From positions 1,116,001 through 1,180,000 of the forward strand of contig NC_089450.1 in assembly GCF_026210795.1 (NCBI RefSeq): DNA of 64,000 nucleotides. The letters run 5' to 3'. The notes below the pieces were generated by a model, which worked only from the letters and a program-made list of their open reading frames with translations, searched no databases and was not told where the DNA came from. This document shows positions 1 through 11,700 of this stretch, one piece after another (the first letter of the stretch is position 1; each line of letters opens with the position of its first letter). The DNA comes from Rhizophagus irregularis. Its lineage: Eukaryota; Glomeromycota; Glomeromycetes; Glomerales; Glomeraceae. Position numbers and translations under genes: made by a program.

Positions 1-1
1 T

Positions 2-559
2 AATTCCGTAGATTTAAGAAAAAGTGCAGTTCGTTCATTGCCACTTACGCCACCACCGAATCAACCTTTACCACGTGTACCAATAGCTAATCCTCCGCCA
101 TCTCCAGGTGCGCCACCGAGTACTCCACCACCCAAAATACCAATACCACTTCCACCGAGACCGGATTCTCGAGCTGGATCAGAAGAAGTGGAAAAACTCC
201 ATAAACGAATTGCAAAGTTAGAAGGAGACAATTCACAAAATCGTCAACTTGTAGACACTTTAGAGGCTTCTCTTAATGATTCGGAGGGTAATCTACGCGT
301 TGCTAAAAAACAATTACAAGTTTTACAACGTGAAAAATCAGATCTGGTAAATCAAATGAAGAGTTTGAAGATGCAATTGGAAGATGCGGCAGCACAATAT
401 GAACAAGCTAAATCTTCAGTTCAACAAGAAAAGAAAGTCATTGAGAATGTTTTGCTAGAAGAAAGAAGAGCCAAAGAACAAGCTGAAAAATCAAAACGAA
501 TACTTGAAAGCCGTATGGAAGAACTTATGGCTAAGAAAAGCAAATTTATGTGCTTCTAA
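2..559 (+). CDS. C-terminal part of a proline-rich coiled-coil protein
   Basis: The frame is open from the window edge to a stop at 557-559, so only the last 185 residues are seen and the gene begins outside. The first ~55 residues are proline-rich (runs such as LTPPPNQPLP and PPSTPPPKIP), typical of disordered SH3- or profilin-binding linkers. Residues from about 60 on are strongly heptad-like and charged, giving one continuous coiled coil of ~115 residues that ends in KKSKFMCF just before the stop. No catalytic domain is visible. A long cytoskeletal protein (kinesin-like or another coiled-coil scaffold) is possible, but nothing here proves it. Confidence 0.7.
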   Translation, partial: NSVDLRKSAVRSLPLTPPPNQPLPRVPIANPPPSPGAPPSTPPPKIPIPLPPRPDSRAGSEEVEKLHKRIAKLEGDNSQNRQLVDTLEASLNDSEGNLRVAKKQLQVLQREKSDLVNQMKSLKMQLEDAAAQYEQAKSSVQQEKKVIENVLLEERRAKEQAEKSKRILESRMEELMAKKSKFMCF

Positions 560-1507
560 ATCAGTAACTATCAAAAAAAAAAAATTCATTCATTACATAT
601 TATGATTTAATCACATTTCAAAAACTTTGTTTTTTCATTTAAATCACTGTGTATATTATTTAAAAAAAAAAATATTTTTATTAATTGTCGGCAAAGCATT
701 GCCAAAAAGAAAAATATAACTTATTATAATCATTTACATATATATATAGTTTATTTACTTTATTCTGCATTTTGTTTTTTTTACTATGGAAATTTAATAA
801 AATCATTCAGTATCATTGCATTGTAAAACAAATTGATTAACGTTTTTACTCATCCTGCATTCCTGAAATTGTGATCACCGTGATCATTGTCCTATCGACC
901 CTGCATTATAGTACCTTGCTTTAAATAGACAATTTGAGATCACACAATAATTGTCGTAAATACTGCAATTCTGTGTTCAAAATAATCTCTTTTTTTAACT
1001 ATGTGACGGTTTTCGTATACAACTTTTTGGTATTGGTTCAATTTTTTTTACATATTTTATTTGTAATTAAGATTTTTTTAACCAATCAATTTTTGACTTA
1101 TTACCAAATATTTAAATTTCTTTGCCCTGAAAAAAAATATTAAATATTACACGAACGTCATGGATTTGCCAAGATTTTTAATTTCCTTTTTTTCTTTTAA
1201 ATAACTTGTTTAATGATTTAAATGTCATTATAATAAAATCTCTCCGTGGGGTAGCATCCAAAATTGGACAGTCTAGCTTTATTCTTTTAAATTAACGTCC
1301 CACCATTTATTTAACAGAAACCTGAACCAATAAAAATTAGATGATTTATATGATTATTTGTTTTGTATTTATCCGGTTCGATTATCGGGTAAAAAAAACA
1401 TATAAAAAGCAGGCGATTTAGCGTATATCAAAAAAATTTTTTACACTTGTATTCAAACTACAAGTATAACTTCTGATTTTACATCACGTTAAACTAAAAT
1501 AATTAAA
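560..1507. other. AT-rich intergenic stretch
   Basis: About 950 bp with homopolymer A/T runs and no supported gene. The only sizeable open frame (934-1143) has low-complexity, phenylalanine-rich translation of the kind AT-rich DNA gives by chance. The promoter of the following BTB gene should lie in its last few hundred bases; an AT-rich tract with a TATATA-like string is seen near 1400, but no defined site can be argued. Confidence 0.5.
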
Positions 1508-2537
1508 ATGAATAGAAGAAATTCATCGAGACAAAATTATCAATGTGTTCCAGAATCAGCAGAACGAATAATTTTAAATGTGGGCGGTATTAAGGTATGT
1601 GAATTAAATCATTAAATCTAAAATTATATGAATTAAATTTGGATTAACAGTTAATAAAAAATTATCTATTCATTAGTATGAAACTTATAGGTCAACTTTA
1701 ACAGCATATCCATCAACATTACTTGGTACAATGTTTCAAGAACGTAATAGGGCTTTATTACACCCTGTTAATGGGAATGAATATTTTATTGACAGAGATG
1801 GTAAATTATTTCGTTATATCTTACAATTTTATCGTAGAAATAAAATTGTTTGGCCCGAACCTGGTAAGTATATAGAATTTATTTATTTTATTTTTATTTT
1901 ATTTTTATATTTTATTTATTATTTATTTTAATTTAATTTAATTTTTTTTTTATTTTTAAACAAAAAATTTTTTTTACTAATCACAGGATCAGATTATGTG
2001 TCCAGAGAAGAATTAGAAGAGGAATTTGATTATTTTCAAATTCCAATCTCATATTTTTCAAATGATAGTAATGAATTACCAACACAACCTGTCAAAATTT
2101 CACCAATAACAAAAATAGTTTCAAAAAAATTAGATGACTTTATATCAGTACTACAACATTCAATAATAGAAGTTTGTGCAACATTATCCGAGACAAATTT
2201 ACAAAGATTTAGTGCAATTTTAACATTAACATTTGCTCATGAGAATTTAATATCAAATGGTATAACATCTGTTGTTTTAAAACCAAAGAATGATCATTTA
2301 ACTAAAATGTTATTGAAAAGTTTATTACCTTTTGGTAAATTAGGTTATTTTCTTTTAGATCAATATGGTGAAGAAATTGGCAAACATTTACATAAAAATA
2401 TACCGGAAGTTACTTGGGAATTAAATCATAAAATTTATGGACCTACAGAAAAATTTTACGATATTATTTTAAATATTAATTATCAATTTAATAGGGATGA
2501 TGTATTGATTAACAGTTCTTTAAATTTCAAAGAATGA
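1508..2537 (+). CDS. BTB/POZ (T1-type) domain protein, copy 1
   Basis: Three exons, 1508-1594, 1677-1863 and 1987-2537, give 274 residues with GT-AG introns in phases 0 and 1. The N-terminal ~90 residues are a BTB_2/T1 tetramerisation domain like that of KCTD proteins and Kv channels: RIILNVGGIK, then YETYRSTLTAYPSTLLGTMF, DRDGKLFRYILQFYR. There are no channel segments, so it is not a channel. KCTD-type proteins commonly act as oligomeric adaptors, often for cullin-3 ubiquitin ligases; that role is inferred from the family. The C-terminal half carries a second conserved block (LLDQYGEEIGKHLHKNIP and the segment after it) shared with two paralogues near 24-27 kb. All three share the same intron positions. 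Start chosen at the first ATG before RIILNVGG. Confidence 0.88.
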
Positions 2538-2923
2538 ACTTTAATATAAAAAAAAATTAACTTGAAAGAACAATTGGCTGTATTTATAATTATTTAGCTG
2601 ATGGGTTGTATTATATATCTATTGTATTTTTATGTTAACTATTTATTATATTAAATAAATATTTGTATATAGATAATAGTTTTATAACGAACTTATTTAC
2701 ATAATTTACATAAAAATTTTAAAAATGATTGTTAATTCTCCATAATGTAATCTTTTATCTGATAATGTATGAATAATGAAATGAGGAGATGAAATGAATT
2801 TGGTATAATATAGTATTGTCTTCCATAAATAATTGATAAAATTGATGATAATGCTAAAAATATAAGTCAGGTAAGTGTCTAAATGATTTATGCAATAGAA
2901 GTTAATGCAAAAAGAATTATGTA
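2538..2923. other. Convergent 3' intergenic region
   Basis: About 390 bp between two converging genes. It is AT-rich, with several AATAAA-like strings on both strands that could serve as polyadenylation signals. An open frame on the minus strand (2706-2969) overlaps the last exon of the neighbouring gene in another frame and is not supported. Confidence 0.45.
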
Positions 2924-5900
2924 TCAATGGGAAGAATTCGATGAAGTAATGATTTCCACCATCTTGCATGGAACTAGTAATATTTTCTTAAACAATTTAA
3001 AGCAAGCAACGACAAACCAATACATAATCATAATGACTAATTAGAAGAAAAAAAAAAATTAGATATAAAAATCCATTAAATTTTCTTATGGATATATTTA
3101 TTGTATTTACCTGTTATAACATAACTCATCATCAAGTAAAATACATCTAACCATGGCGATTTTTCTCTTTCTGCTATTATAAGTTGAATTTCATCTTCAA
3201 GAATTTTTAACTAAAAACAGTTCATAGTATTTAATAAATTGTTGACAAAAAAATAAACAATTAAATGATAAATGACATTACATCGTTGAAATAATCATTA
3301 TTAACTTCCAGTGTCATGTTTTCAATTTTACTTAACGTAATTTCCATTTTCTCTGTGAAACTATATGGCGTAATGTTTAATAAAATTAATAAAATGTTGC
3401 CTTATTTAAAACAATCTATTAGTTACCTGATATGTTGCCCTTCTAGTTTATTTACTGTATCTTCAATGTTGACAAGTTTATTATTTAATAATTTGATTTC
3501 TTCTTTGATACTCTTTTTATTTTCTGCTATTGATTGCTGATTAACGTCAAAAGAAGACTCCAAAATATTTGATGATTTCATCAGGATATCGATAGATTTA
3601 AATATATTATCTTTAATAATATCTTCTCTCTTGGATAATTGTATCTATAAATTTGGTATAAGTTAATAATTATTCCTGTAATAAAATCGATAGATTGATA
3701 TTGAGAGAGAGAGAGAGATACGAAAATTACCTCATAATTTTCCAAAAACTTAATTGCTTCATCAATATATTCACTATAATCATCACATCTTTTGATTATT
3801 TCATCCGCATCTTGTTGACTTAGACTAAAAATTTTATCATTGTACGTAAATATATAATTATCCTTAATATAATTAGAACATACGATCAAGAAAAAGTAAA
3901 TTTCAAAATACCTTTTGATATCCACATCCTCTGACACAAGTGATATCTGAAGAACCAGTAAGTCGACTATAATAAAATAAATAAAGGAATAAACCAATAT
4001 GTCAAATAAACCAATATAGATATATTATTAGTATAATTTACCTCCATAGCTAATTAATTTACGAAATTTGAAATTTTCATTTAATCCAATATCTAACTCA
4101 ACTATAACAAAATAACGTCAGTATTAAGATATGATTAAAACAAAAGCTTTTTATTATATTAAACATACCAAATCGTCCATTATCGATATTACGATCAACG
4201 ATACCATGCTCTTGATAATCGTGCACTAAATTAACAAGCTCTTGTGGTAGTATATCAAGATTAACCAACACAGTTTCTCCCACAAGTCCAATGGTAGTTT
4301 CATCTTCGTACTCATCTGCAATTCAAAACGCCGTTAATATTAAAAAAAAAAGATTGTCAAATAAAAAGTCATTTTGCTAATTACCTTCCGATCCACTAGA
4401 TTCAATTACTTTATTTTCACTCGATAAACGATTAAAATGATTATCTTCATGTTCATCTCCGATAAATTTATCGTAATGATCCCCGATATTCGAAGATTCT
4501 GCAATATTCTGCCTTGAAGAATAACCCACGTCATCATCCTAATTAATTAAATTGTAAAATTAGAAGGATATAAAATATTAATTAATAAAAATATACAATA
4601 AAATCATATTATTACCGGTTCTAAATTCACCGAACTCCTGGTTGATGATTTATTACTATGACCGTCCAGCGAATTAACTTGACTTGATACATCATCTATC
4701 AAATCATCAGTTCGATTATAGTTATGCTTTTCTTCAGATACACTTGATTCATAGTGCATTCTCTCACTATTACTCATTATATCTTCAGAATCTATTTGTC
4801 GCGTTGAATCTTCCAATGAACTACGAGGAGTTTGGTCACCCGAAGATGTTTCAGACACATGTTTTGCGTTCGTTTGTAGTCCCAATGAATCATCTGATAC
4901 TTGTATAATTCCAATGTTAGATAAACTCGACTTATTTTTATGTTTCCTATCTTTTCGCTTGAAAAAATGTATTGACCATTTTTTCGATTTATTATAAGAA
5001 TCTTCCTTTCCTTGTGATAAAGATGTTGTACTGTTCGAACTCAAAGAGTGTTTTTCCTCCTTCAACTTTAAATCATTACTCTCCTTTTCTTCCTTTTCTC
5101 TTGATCTCATCATTTCCTGTGTTGTAGGAGGATTAAACATCTGTGATAATTGAAGATATTTTTGTCTTTTTTTAATTTCATCAGATTCAGATTCTGGATA
5201 ATCTTTATCGTCGTCAAAATTTTCTTTGTCGTCACGAACAAATTGTCTACTAGGGTGAATCTGATCAAATTTATTTTTTTGTTCATAATCCTTTATTATT
5301 TCCATATGTGATACATTCCATATATTTGATTCTTTGTGACGTGGCAAAGATCCACGCGATTTTATTTTGTTTCTACTATTCCCCCAACTAGAATTTTCGC
5401 TTGATCCCAAACTATGATCTGACCCATCACGTGGCAAATCATTTTTTCGAATTTTAACAATTGTCAAAGGATTATACACTCCATTATTATTAATTATTTT
5501 AAATAATATGTGATATTTATTTTCAAGAAATTGTTTACACATTGTGGAATTAGTTATAGTTGCTTCCGAAAAAACCCGCCCTGTAAAAAGCAAAAAAAAT
5601 TAACAAAACGAAACATTTTCAAATTTTAAATACTTGATGAAAATTTTTTTTACCGTCTTTTTGTGCTATAGACTTTTCGATATCAGTTTCAGTGTTATGC
5701 ATTCGATTTTTTTGACCAGCATGTTTTTGAGTAATCATTGCTAACTTAACAGCATCCTCGTCTTTTACATCAGCAATTAAATCAGCAATAGACCCTTTTT
5801 ATAAAAAATATATGTTAAAAAAAAAAATTCTAATAAGTTATTATTCAAATAAATTTTTTTTTATAAAAGAAAAACAAAAATACCTTTTTCACCGTCATTG

Positions 5901-6460
5901 TTAATTAAATTTCCAAAGCCTTTACCAGCGTTACCGATTCTTACTCGATCTATAATTTCACGATCCTCTAATGAATTCTTTATCATTTTATTGTTTATAT
6001 TAAATCCATTATCAAATGCCATACTATGTCTTGTTGGTGATAATTTATTGACATCATCTATCTTAGAAGATCCAAATTCAAGCATTGAAAATCTATCTTT
6101 TGGTCTAGAAGTTGCAGAAAGTGCTCTTCTTCTTACATTTGGCGGCGTTAACAATGTTAGTGAACGATCTGATTCTGAATCTGATAATACAAGACTTCCT
6201 CTACGTGCCGAAGAAGATATATTTGATCCTTTATATCGAATTTCTGAGAAATTATCGTTATTACTAATTAATGATTCATCTTGATTATCTGTAGACTGAG
6301 AGATAACCAAACTTCCAGTTGATGAATATGGACTCCTATAAACAGAATCAATGTTAACTTTTAAATCATTTATAGTCCATTGATTTTGTTTTCGCGTTGT
6401 TTTGGCATTTGTATCCAACAATTTTTCCTTATCCGATAAGTTATCATTGTTGGTGTTCAT
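2924..6460 (-). CDS. 900-residue protein: disordered N-terminus, conserved block, coiled coil, C-terminal membrane anchor
   Basis: Twelve exons on the minus strand: 6460-5884, 5794-5654, 5580-4616, 4538-4385, 4315-4169, 4101-4042, 3966-3912, 3824-3731, 3644-3427, 3360-3282, 3210-3111, 3036-2924. Every junction is GT-AG and phases agree, giving 900 residues and a TGA at 2926-2924. The first ~190 residues are Ser/Asn-rich and look disordered. A compact, non-repetitive block follows at about 193-290 (SIADLIADVKDEDAVKLAMI, then VFSEATITNSTMCKQFLENK and VYNPLTIVKIRK) that looks like a folded conserved domain. A long acidic/serine-rich linker follows, then a heptad-rich stretch at ~710-830, then SPWLDVFYLMMSYVITVIMI, one hydrophobic segment or a tight hairpin near the end. 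This suggests a tail-anchored membrane protein with a cytosolic coiled coil. I do not recognise the family. Confidence 0.82.
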
Positions 6461-7842
6461 TTAATGTAATACCAAAAGAGAGAAAGTCTAATAAAAAAAT
6501 TCTTTTTTTGATTAAAAAAGAAAACATTTTTGAACATAAAGTGATTTATGATTACACGTTAAAGAACACGTACCTTTTTGAGTATATAGACTTTTTGAAA
6601 AAGGGTTTGCTATAAACATGATTTATTATTATGAAAAATCAATTAATGAAGCACAAAAACTGCTATTTATTATTAAAATTTAAATCTTTGTCTAGTAATG
6701 GAAATACCTTTTAATTAAATTAAAATATAAAGAAAGTATATTTTTTTAAATGAACGAACTAGGAAACTTCCGTCTGTATTTATATATAATTAAGAAAAAT
6801 AACAGGTGAATAACTTAAATAAAAATTTTATCTGTAACACAACACATTGATCGGATATTTGGGATCATCAATTTTGATAAGTGATAACGTAATTTTACAG
6901 CATACTCGTTCTACGTTCTTTAAATAGCATTGGACGTTAAAATATTTTAGAAAAAAAAATGCTTAGATGTCACAATGTAAAGCTACAGATTTCAAGTTGT
7001 TTTTTGATTTAACACGTAAGTGAACTTATCATTTGGGTATCTCGTTAAGCCAATAACATTCACCTTTTAATATTCTTTATAGGTTATAAAAATTGAAAGG
7101 TTTTGAGTATCAGGTTGTAGAAGATATATACATACTGTAAAGATAAATTTCAGGAATTACTTAAGGTATGCAAAAATACATATATATATATATTATTTTA
7201 TTTTAACAAATTAGTAATTCATTAAATTTTCTATTATTGATCACAGAATGAGAATTATTGTATAATGATAAATATATAACATTGGTGATTATGGAAAAAT
7301 TCGTCTTTTGACTAAAATAGAAATACCAAACTCGTCAAAATGGAAATCCTGAACGGATACATTTTAAGGAAGATAAAGACAATGAAGCTATTGAACTATT
7401 TCGATCAGTGTTCATAAGATGTTTCGATTTTTGTACCAATTAATGATACCAAAGAAAGAAGATTCATCATGAAGACTTTTGATAAATTGACTATTGTAAC
7501 TTTCTTCTTGACGAAATAGACAAACGTCACGATAATATGACATAGGAAGCCTATGATTAGCATTTCATCCTCATTTCTCACACATTCATTATCATTTATT
7601 CTTTACCATTATTATATGAATTATTGTCCAGAGTCTTTTCCAATCATCAAAAATATAAATATCTATCTACAGTAATTAATACATTGATGGTTTCGTCTTC
7701 GTAAGTTTTTTATCTTATTCATTTCTCTTATGTCGTCTTATTATTTCATTTTCATTGGGAATTTTTTACTTAAACGTCTTCTTATCGTATAGATTCACTA
7801 AAATAAATGATATTAGAGCTTTGTACATTCTATTTGTTTAAA
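6461..7842. other. AT-rich intergenic stretch with a possible coding relic
   Basis: Almost 1.4 kb with no supported gene. Around 7330-7440 a plus-strand frame reads GNPERIHFKEDKDNEAIELF and a few residues more before a stop. That is non-repetitive and charged, unlike chance AT-rich translation, but no start, splice pair or continuation could be assembled. The 5' region of the 900-residue gene lies at the left end. Confidence 0.35.
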
Positions 7843-8248
7843 TTTAGCATTTTTATCTCCTATTTGAATCGTGCCATGAAGAAGCTTTTAAATGGTTCAA
7901 AAAGAAAAGCAGTAGAACCAATGGTAGTTTGCCGAGCTCATATTCATCTAGTACTTTTACTTCTTTGTTCGATGAGGATTTGATCCAAATTTCTAATTCA
8001 CATCTTTGGTCTGGTCATTGGTTTGCATATCCATTCATCACCACGCACTCCTGCATCAATTTTTCGATTTTTTTTTTCAATTTAAAATAATTTTTTATGG
8101 TATCCATCCTTACCATGCCCTTAATCTAATCCTAAATTCCCTTGTCGGTGAGATGATTGTCAGCGAAACATTGTCGGTGAAACGTTTTCGCAAAGAATAT
8201 TTGATTCCAAACATTTTACCTGAGAAATTATCTAAAACTTTACTTTAA
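7843..8248 (+). pseudogene. Possible degraded or unresolved gene fragment
   Basis: Two overlapping plus-strand frames look coding for part of their length. One runs to about 8091 and includes EEAFKWFKKKSSRTNGSLPS, FDEDLIQISNSHLWSGHWFA. The other takes over after a poly-T run near 8070 and ends at 8248 with LVGEMIVSETLSVKRFRKEY and a leucine-rich end. A slip in the T-run would connect them. No start codon or intron makes a clean model, and I recognise no family. It may be a decayed gene or simply a chance frame. Confidence 0.25.
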
Positions 8249-8792
8249 AAACGTTTACAAAAGATAATAATATTACCATTACAACTGTATTTCTAATTAC
8301 TTGGAACAAATTTTAATGAATAATGCAAAATAATACTGTAAAGCAGTTTACAGATAATAGAAATCAAATATTCTAAGAAACTTTTATTTGCAATTTGTGA
8401 GAAAAAATAAATTAAAGTAAAAATTATTAAGAAATAAATCAAGAAATAAAGTAAGAAGTCATCTGTGGAATGATTTAAAGAAAAAAGATGTATTTATTAT
8501 GCATAATAATTATTATTTTTTTTTTTAGAAAGATTAAAAAATATTATCAAGTTAAATATTGGTTCGGACATTTTGAGTGTAATAATTGTATTTCTAATTA
8601 CATGTCTACATGATCATCAATCCACACACTCTCTTCACATCTCAATGATATAATGCTCCTCAACCCAAAACCATAATAATTAAAAGTGCATGTGAATTGA
8701 AGATAATACCAAATAATTTTTTTTTTCATTTAATTTTTTATATACTAAAATTAATTATATTAATAATAATATAATAAATAATTTTTTAATTC
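8249..8792. other. Intergenic, 3' side of LYS2
   Basis: About 540 bp, strongly AT-rich, with no gene seen. It holds the presumed 3' untranslated region and polyadenylation site of the minus-strand LYS2 gene (TTTATT and AATAAT strings just below 8790). Confidence 0.4.
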
Positions 8793-11700
8793 CTATCTAT
8801 TTCTTTTCAAAACTTCAACTCCTTCCAAAGCTGCGACAACATCAGGTAAATCTAAAATTTCAACTCCGTTATTATTTATTACTTTTCCTCTTAAATCAGG
8901 TTTATCCAAAAATCCTACTTTAACTAAATAACCTAAATAAATTCCTATTAATCTTTCTCCCATCCTTTCACATTCTATTTTAGTAATTTCTCGTGTGTTA
9001 CTATTATCTAATTCGGGAGATTTTGTTGATGTTGGTAAATCATCAAGAACGAAATAAAGCAACGGATATAATGCATTGTCTTCTGCTTGTAATGTAAGTT
9101 CCATTAATCTGTCTCTCCATACAATATATTCCGTTTCATTTACCGTATACCCATAACGATACAAGCAATTAAATAACTCGTCGAACATAAATGATGGATC
9201 TGAGGGATGTGTAATGTGGAAAACAAGTTTTGATGCTGCAGTAGACGATAGTGATATGCGTACAACACATTCCGCAACATAATCTACCGGACACATATTA
9301 ACGGTGTTATGAATGGTAGGAACTAGCCCAAGTTGAACACATCCTTTAATTAATCTCCAAATAAAATCATCCGTGTTTGTAACTGTTAAATTAGGATACA
9401 TAATCATTAATAAAAGTAAAATAAAATTTAACAAAAGTTTCTCTAATTAAACATACCACCAGTTTTAGAATGTCCAACAATGTATCCAGGTCTTATTATT
9501 GTAGCTGGCATTCCTCTCTTACTTGCTTCCATAATTAGTTTTTCCGCAACCCATTTGCTTTGTCCGTATCCGCTCCTTAATCCTCTCCTACTACCTTCTA
9601 AATCGTCGTCTTCATATATTCCTTTACCACCCCTCTCAACAATTGAACCACTTAAATCGACATAATGTTCAGTGTCAAGGACAGAAGTTGAACTAACAAA
9701 ATTAAAAGGTTTGGTGTGATGTGTTGAGGCAAGTTTAAGTGCCCATACAGTTCCAAGCACATTGGTTGCTTTGAGTTTTGAATAGGGAAAAACCCAATGA
9801 ACCTAAAGCAACATATAAACTAATTAATAAAAAGTAATAAAAAAAAGAACTATAAAGTTAACATCACAAAATTTTCTTACCAATGCTCCATTATGAATTA
9901 CAACATCCACACGTTCTGCAAGTGATTCCCATTCTTTTTCTTCAATACCTAACCTATCCTCTTCCAAATTACCACAAATGACTTCTAATCTGCCTTGAGT
10001 CTCCCATTCATTTCTCCATACTAAATGTGACTGACAACTTTTTTTGACCTTTTCCATTGCATGAACTTTCGATGTGGCTCTAACATGAGCAATAAGTTTA
10101 ATGTCATTGCTATAGTCGAGTAAAGTTGAAAGAATAAAGGCTCCAAGAAATCCGGTAACCCCAGTGACAAAGAAAGTTTTCCTGGAATAATTTTCTGGAA
10201 TCGGTTCATAATTTCTTTCTATATGCTCATTTACCAATGATTCATAATCGCTGGCATAATCAAATTCGAGTTTATCTTCCCTAGAATCAATATCTTCAGA
10301 TTTGCCTTCATTTGCAGTATCCAGTTCTTCTGTATCAGTCTCTTCAACAGCAATATTATACTCACTACTTAAAATATTCTCAACTTCTTTTGCTTGTCCA
10401 CGTATGGTCGGTTTTTCAAAGACAAGTCCAAGGGGCACGCTTACGTTACAAGTTTTTCTAAGTTCAAAAATTAATCTCGTGGCTAAAATTGAATGTCCAC
10501 CAAGGTCAAAGAAACTCTCGTCCAATGATATATTGGCTTTAACTGAATTTGGAAGAAGTCGAGTCCATATCTCATGTACTTGCTGTTCAGTTGATGTCAT
10601 CTGTTGTACTTTATTAACAATTTTAGTTGACTGTTCAGCGGTATCAGGAAAAGGCAATGCAGGCTTATCTATCTTTCCATTTGGTGTTAAAGGCATCTTT
10701 TTAAGTGGAACAATCACTAAAACAAACCATAAATTAGTTATATTATTATAAAGAGCTAAATTATTTAAATTATTTAAAACTTACCACTTGGTACACTATA
10801 GCTTGGTAATTTCGTTTTTAAATATTCTTTTATTTTTTTAACAAGCTTACGATATTTAAAATTGTAAGGCGTTTCTTCTTCATCTTCGTCTTCAGTAGAA
10901 CTTATCAGCTCTGATTGATCATCTCCTTTCATAGGCACAAAATAACTGACAAGAGTTTGCTCTTCATATTTATCTCTACGAACCAAAGTAACATTTTCTC
11001 TTACATTTGGATGCTGTGAGAGATATGTATCTATTTCACTAAGTTCAATCCTAAATCCTCGAATTTTAACTTGATCATCAGCTCTTCCACTACACTCGAC
11101 TAAAAAAAAAAAGAAAAATAATTAAAACATAATCATCTAAAATTATATATAAAATAGTCAAAAATTACTCATACCGTTTCCGTCTGGCATATATCTTCCT
11201 AAATCACCAGTCTTATATAATCTATCTCTCTTGCCTTTCCAAAATTCACCCCATTTTTCATTTCCCTTATTTTCATTTGTGTTTTGGATATCGCAAAACC
11301 AATTATTAATAAATTTTTCCCTTGTTATGTTATCTAATTTTAAATAACTTTCAGCTAACCCACCCGCTCTAACATAAATTTCACCAATCTCACCGACACC
11401 ACATAAGATATCTTTTTTTTGTCTATTAACAACAAGCAACTGAACATTTTGCATACCCTTTCCAGCGGGTATAACATCCTTCTGAGATGATAAAAATGAA
11501 GGGAAAGATGAATGTGATGGAATAGTAAAATAAGAAACAGATCGTTGTGTTTCTGTTGTTCCATACATATTAATAATATTGGTGTTGCGTGCTAGATGTT
11601 GAAGACGGTTACAATCACGCCTTGTTAAAATATCACCAACAAAGAAAGCATTTCGAAGAGAAGGTATTGGTGTATCAGCATTTGCAGCTAACAATTGACC

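Noticed and set aside
934-1143. 69-codon plus-strand frame
   Set aside because: Phenylalanine- and isoleucine-rich translation typical of AT-rich non-coding DNA, with no homology recognised.
1265-1390. GGTTCGATT string resembling a tRNA T-arm
   Set aside because: No acceptor, D or anticodon stem could be paired around it.
4684-4908. Plus-strand open frames inside the 900-residue gene (also at 5898-6284)
   Set aside because: They lie wholly antisense to exons that join in phase with good splice sites.
10302-10751. 149-codon plus-strand frame over LYS2
   Set aside because: Antisense shadow of the carrier-domain exon of LYS2; it includes no recognisable domain.
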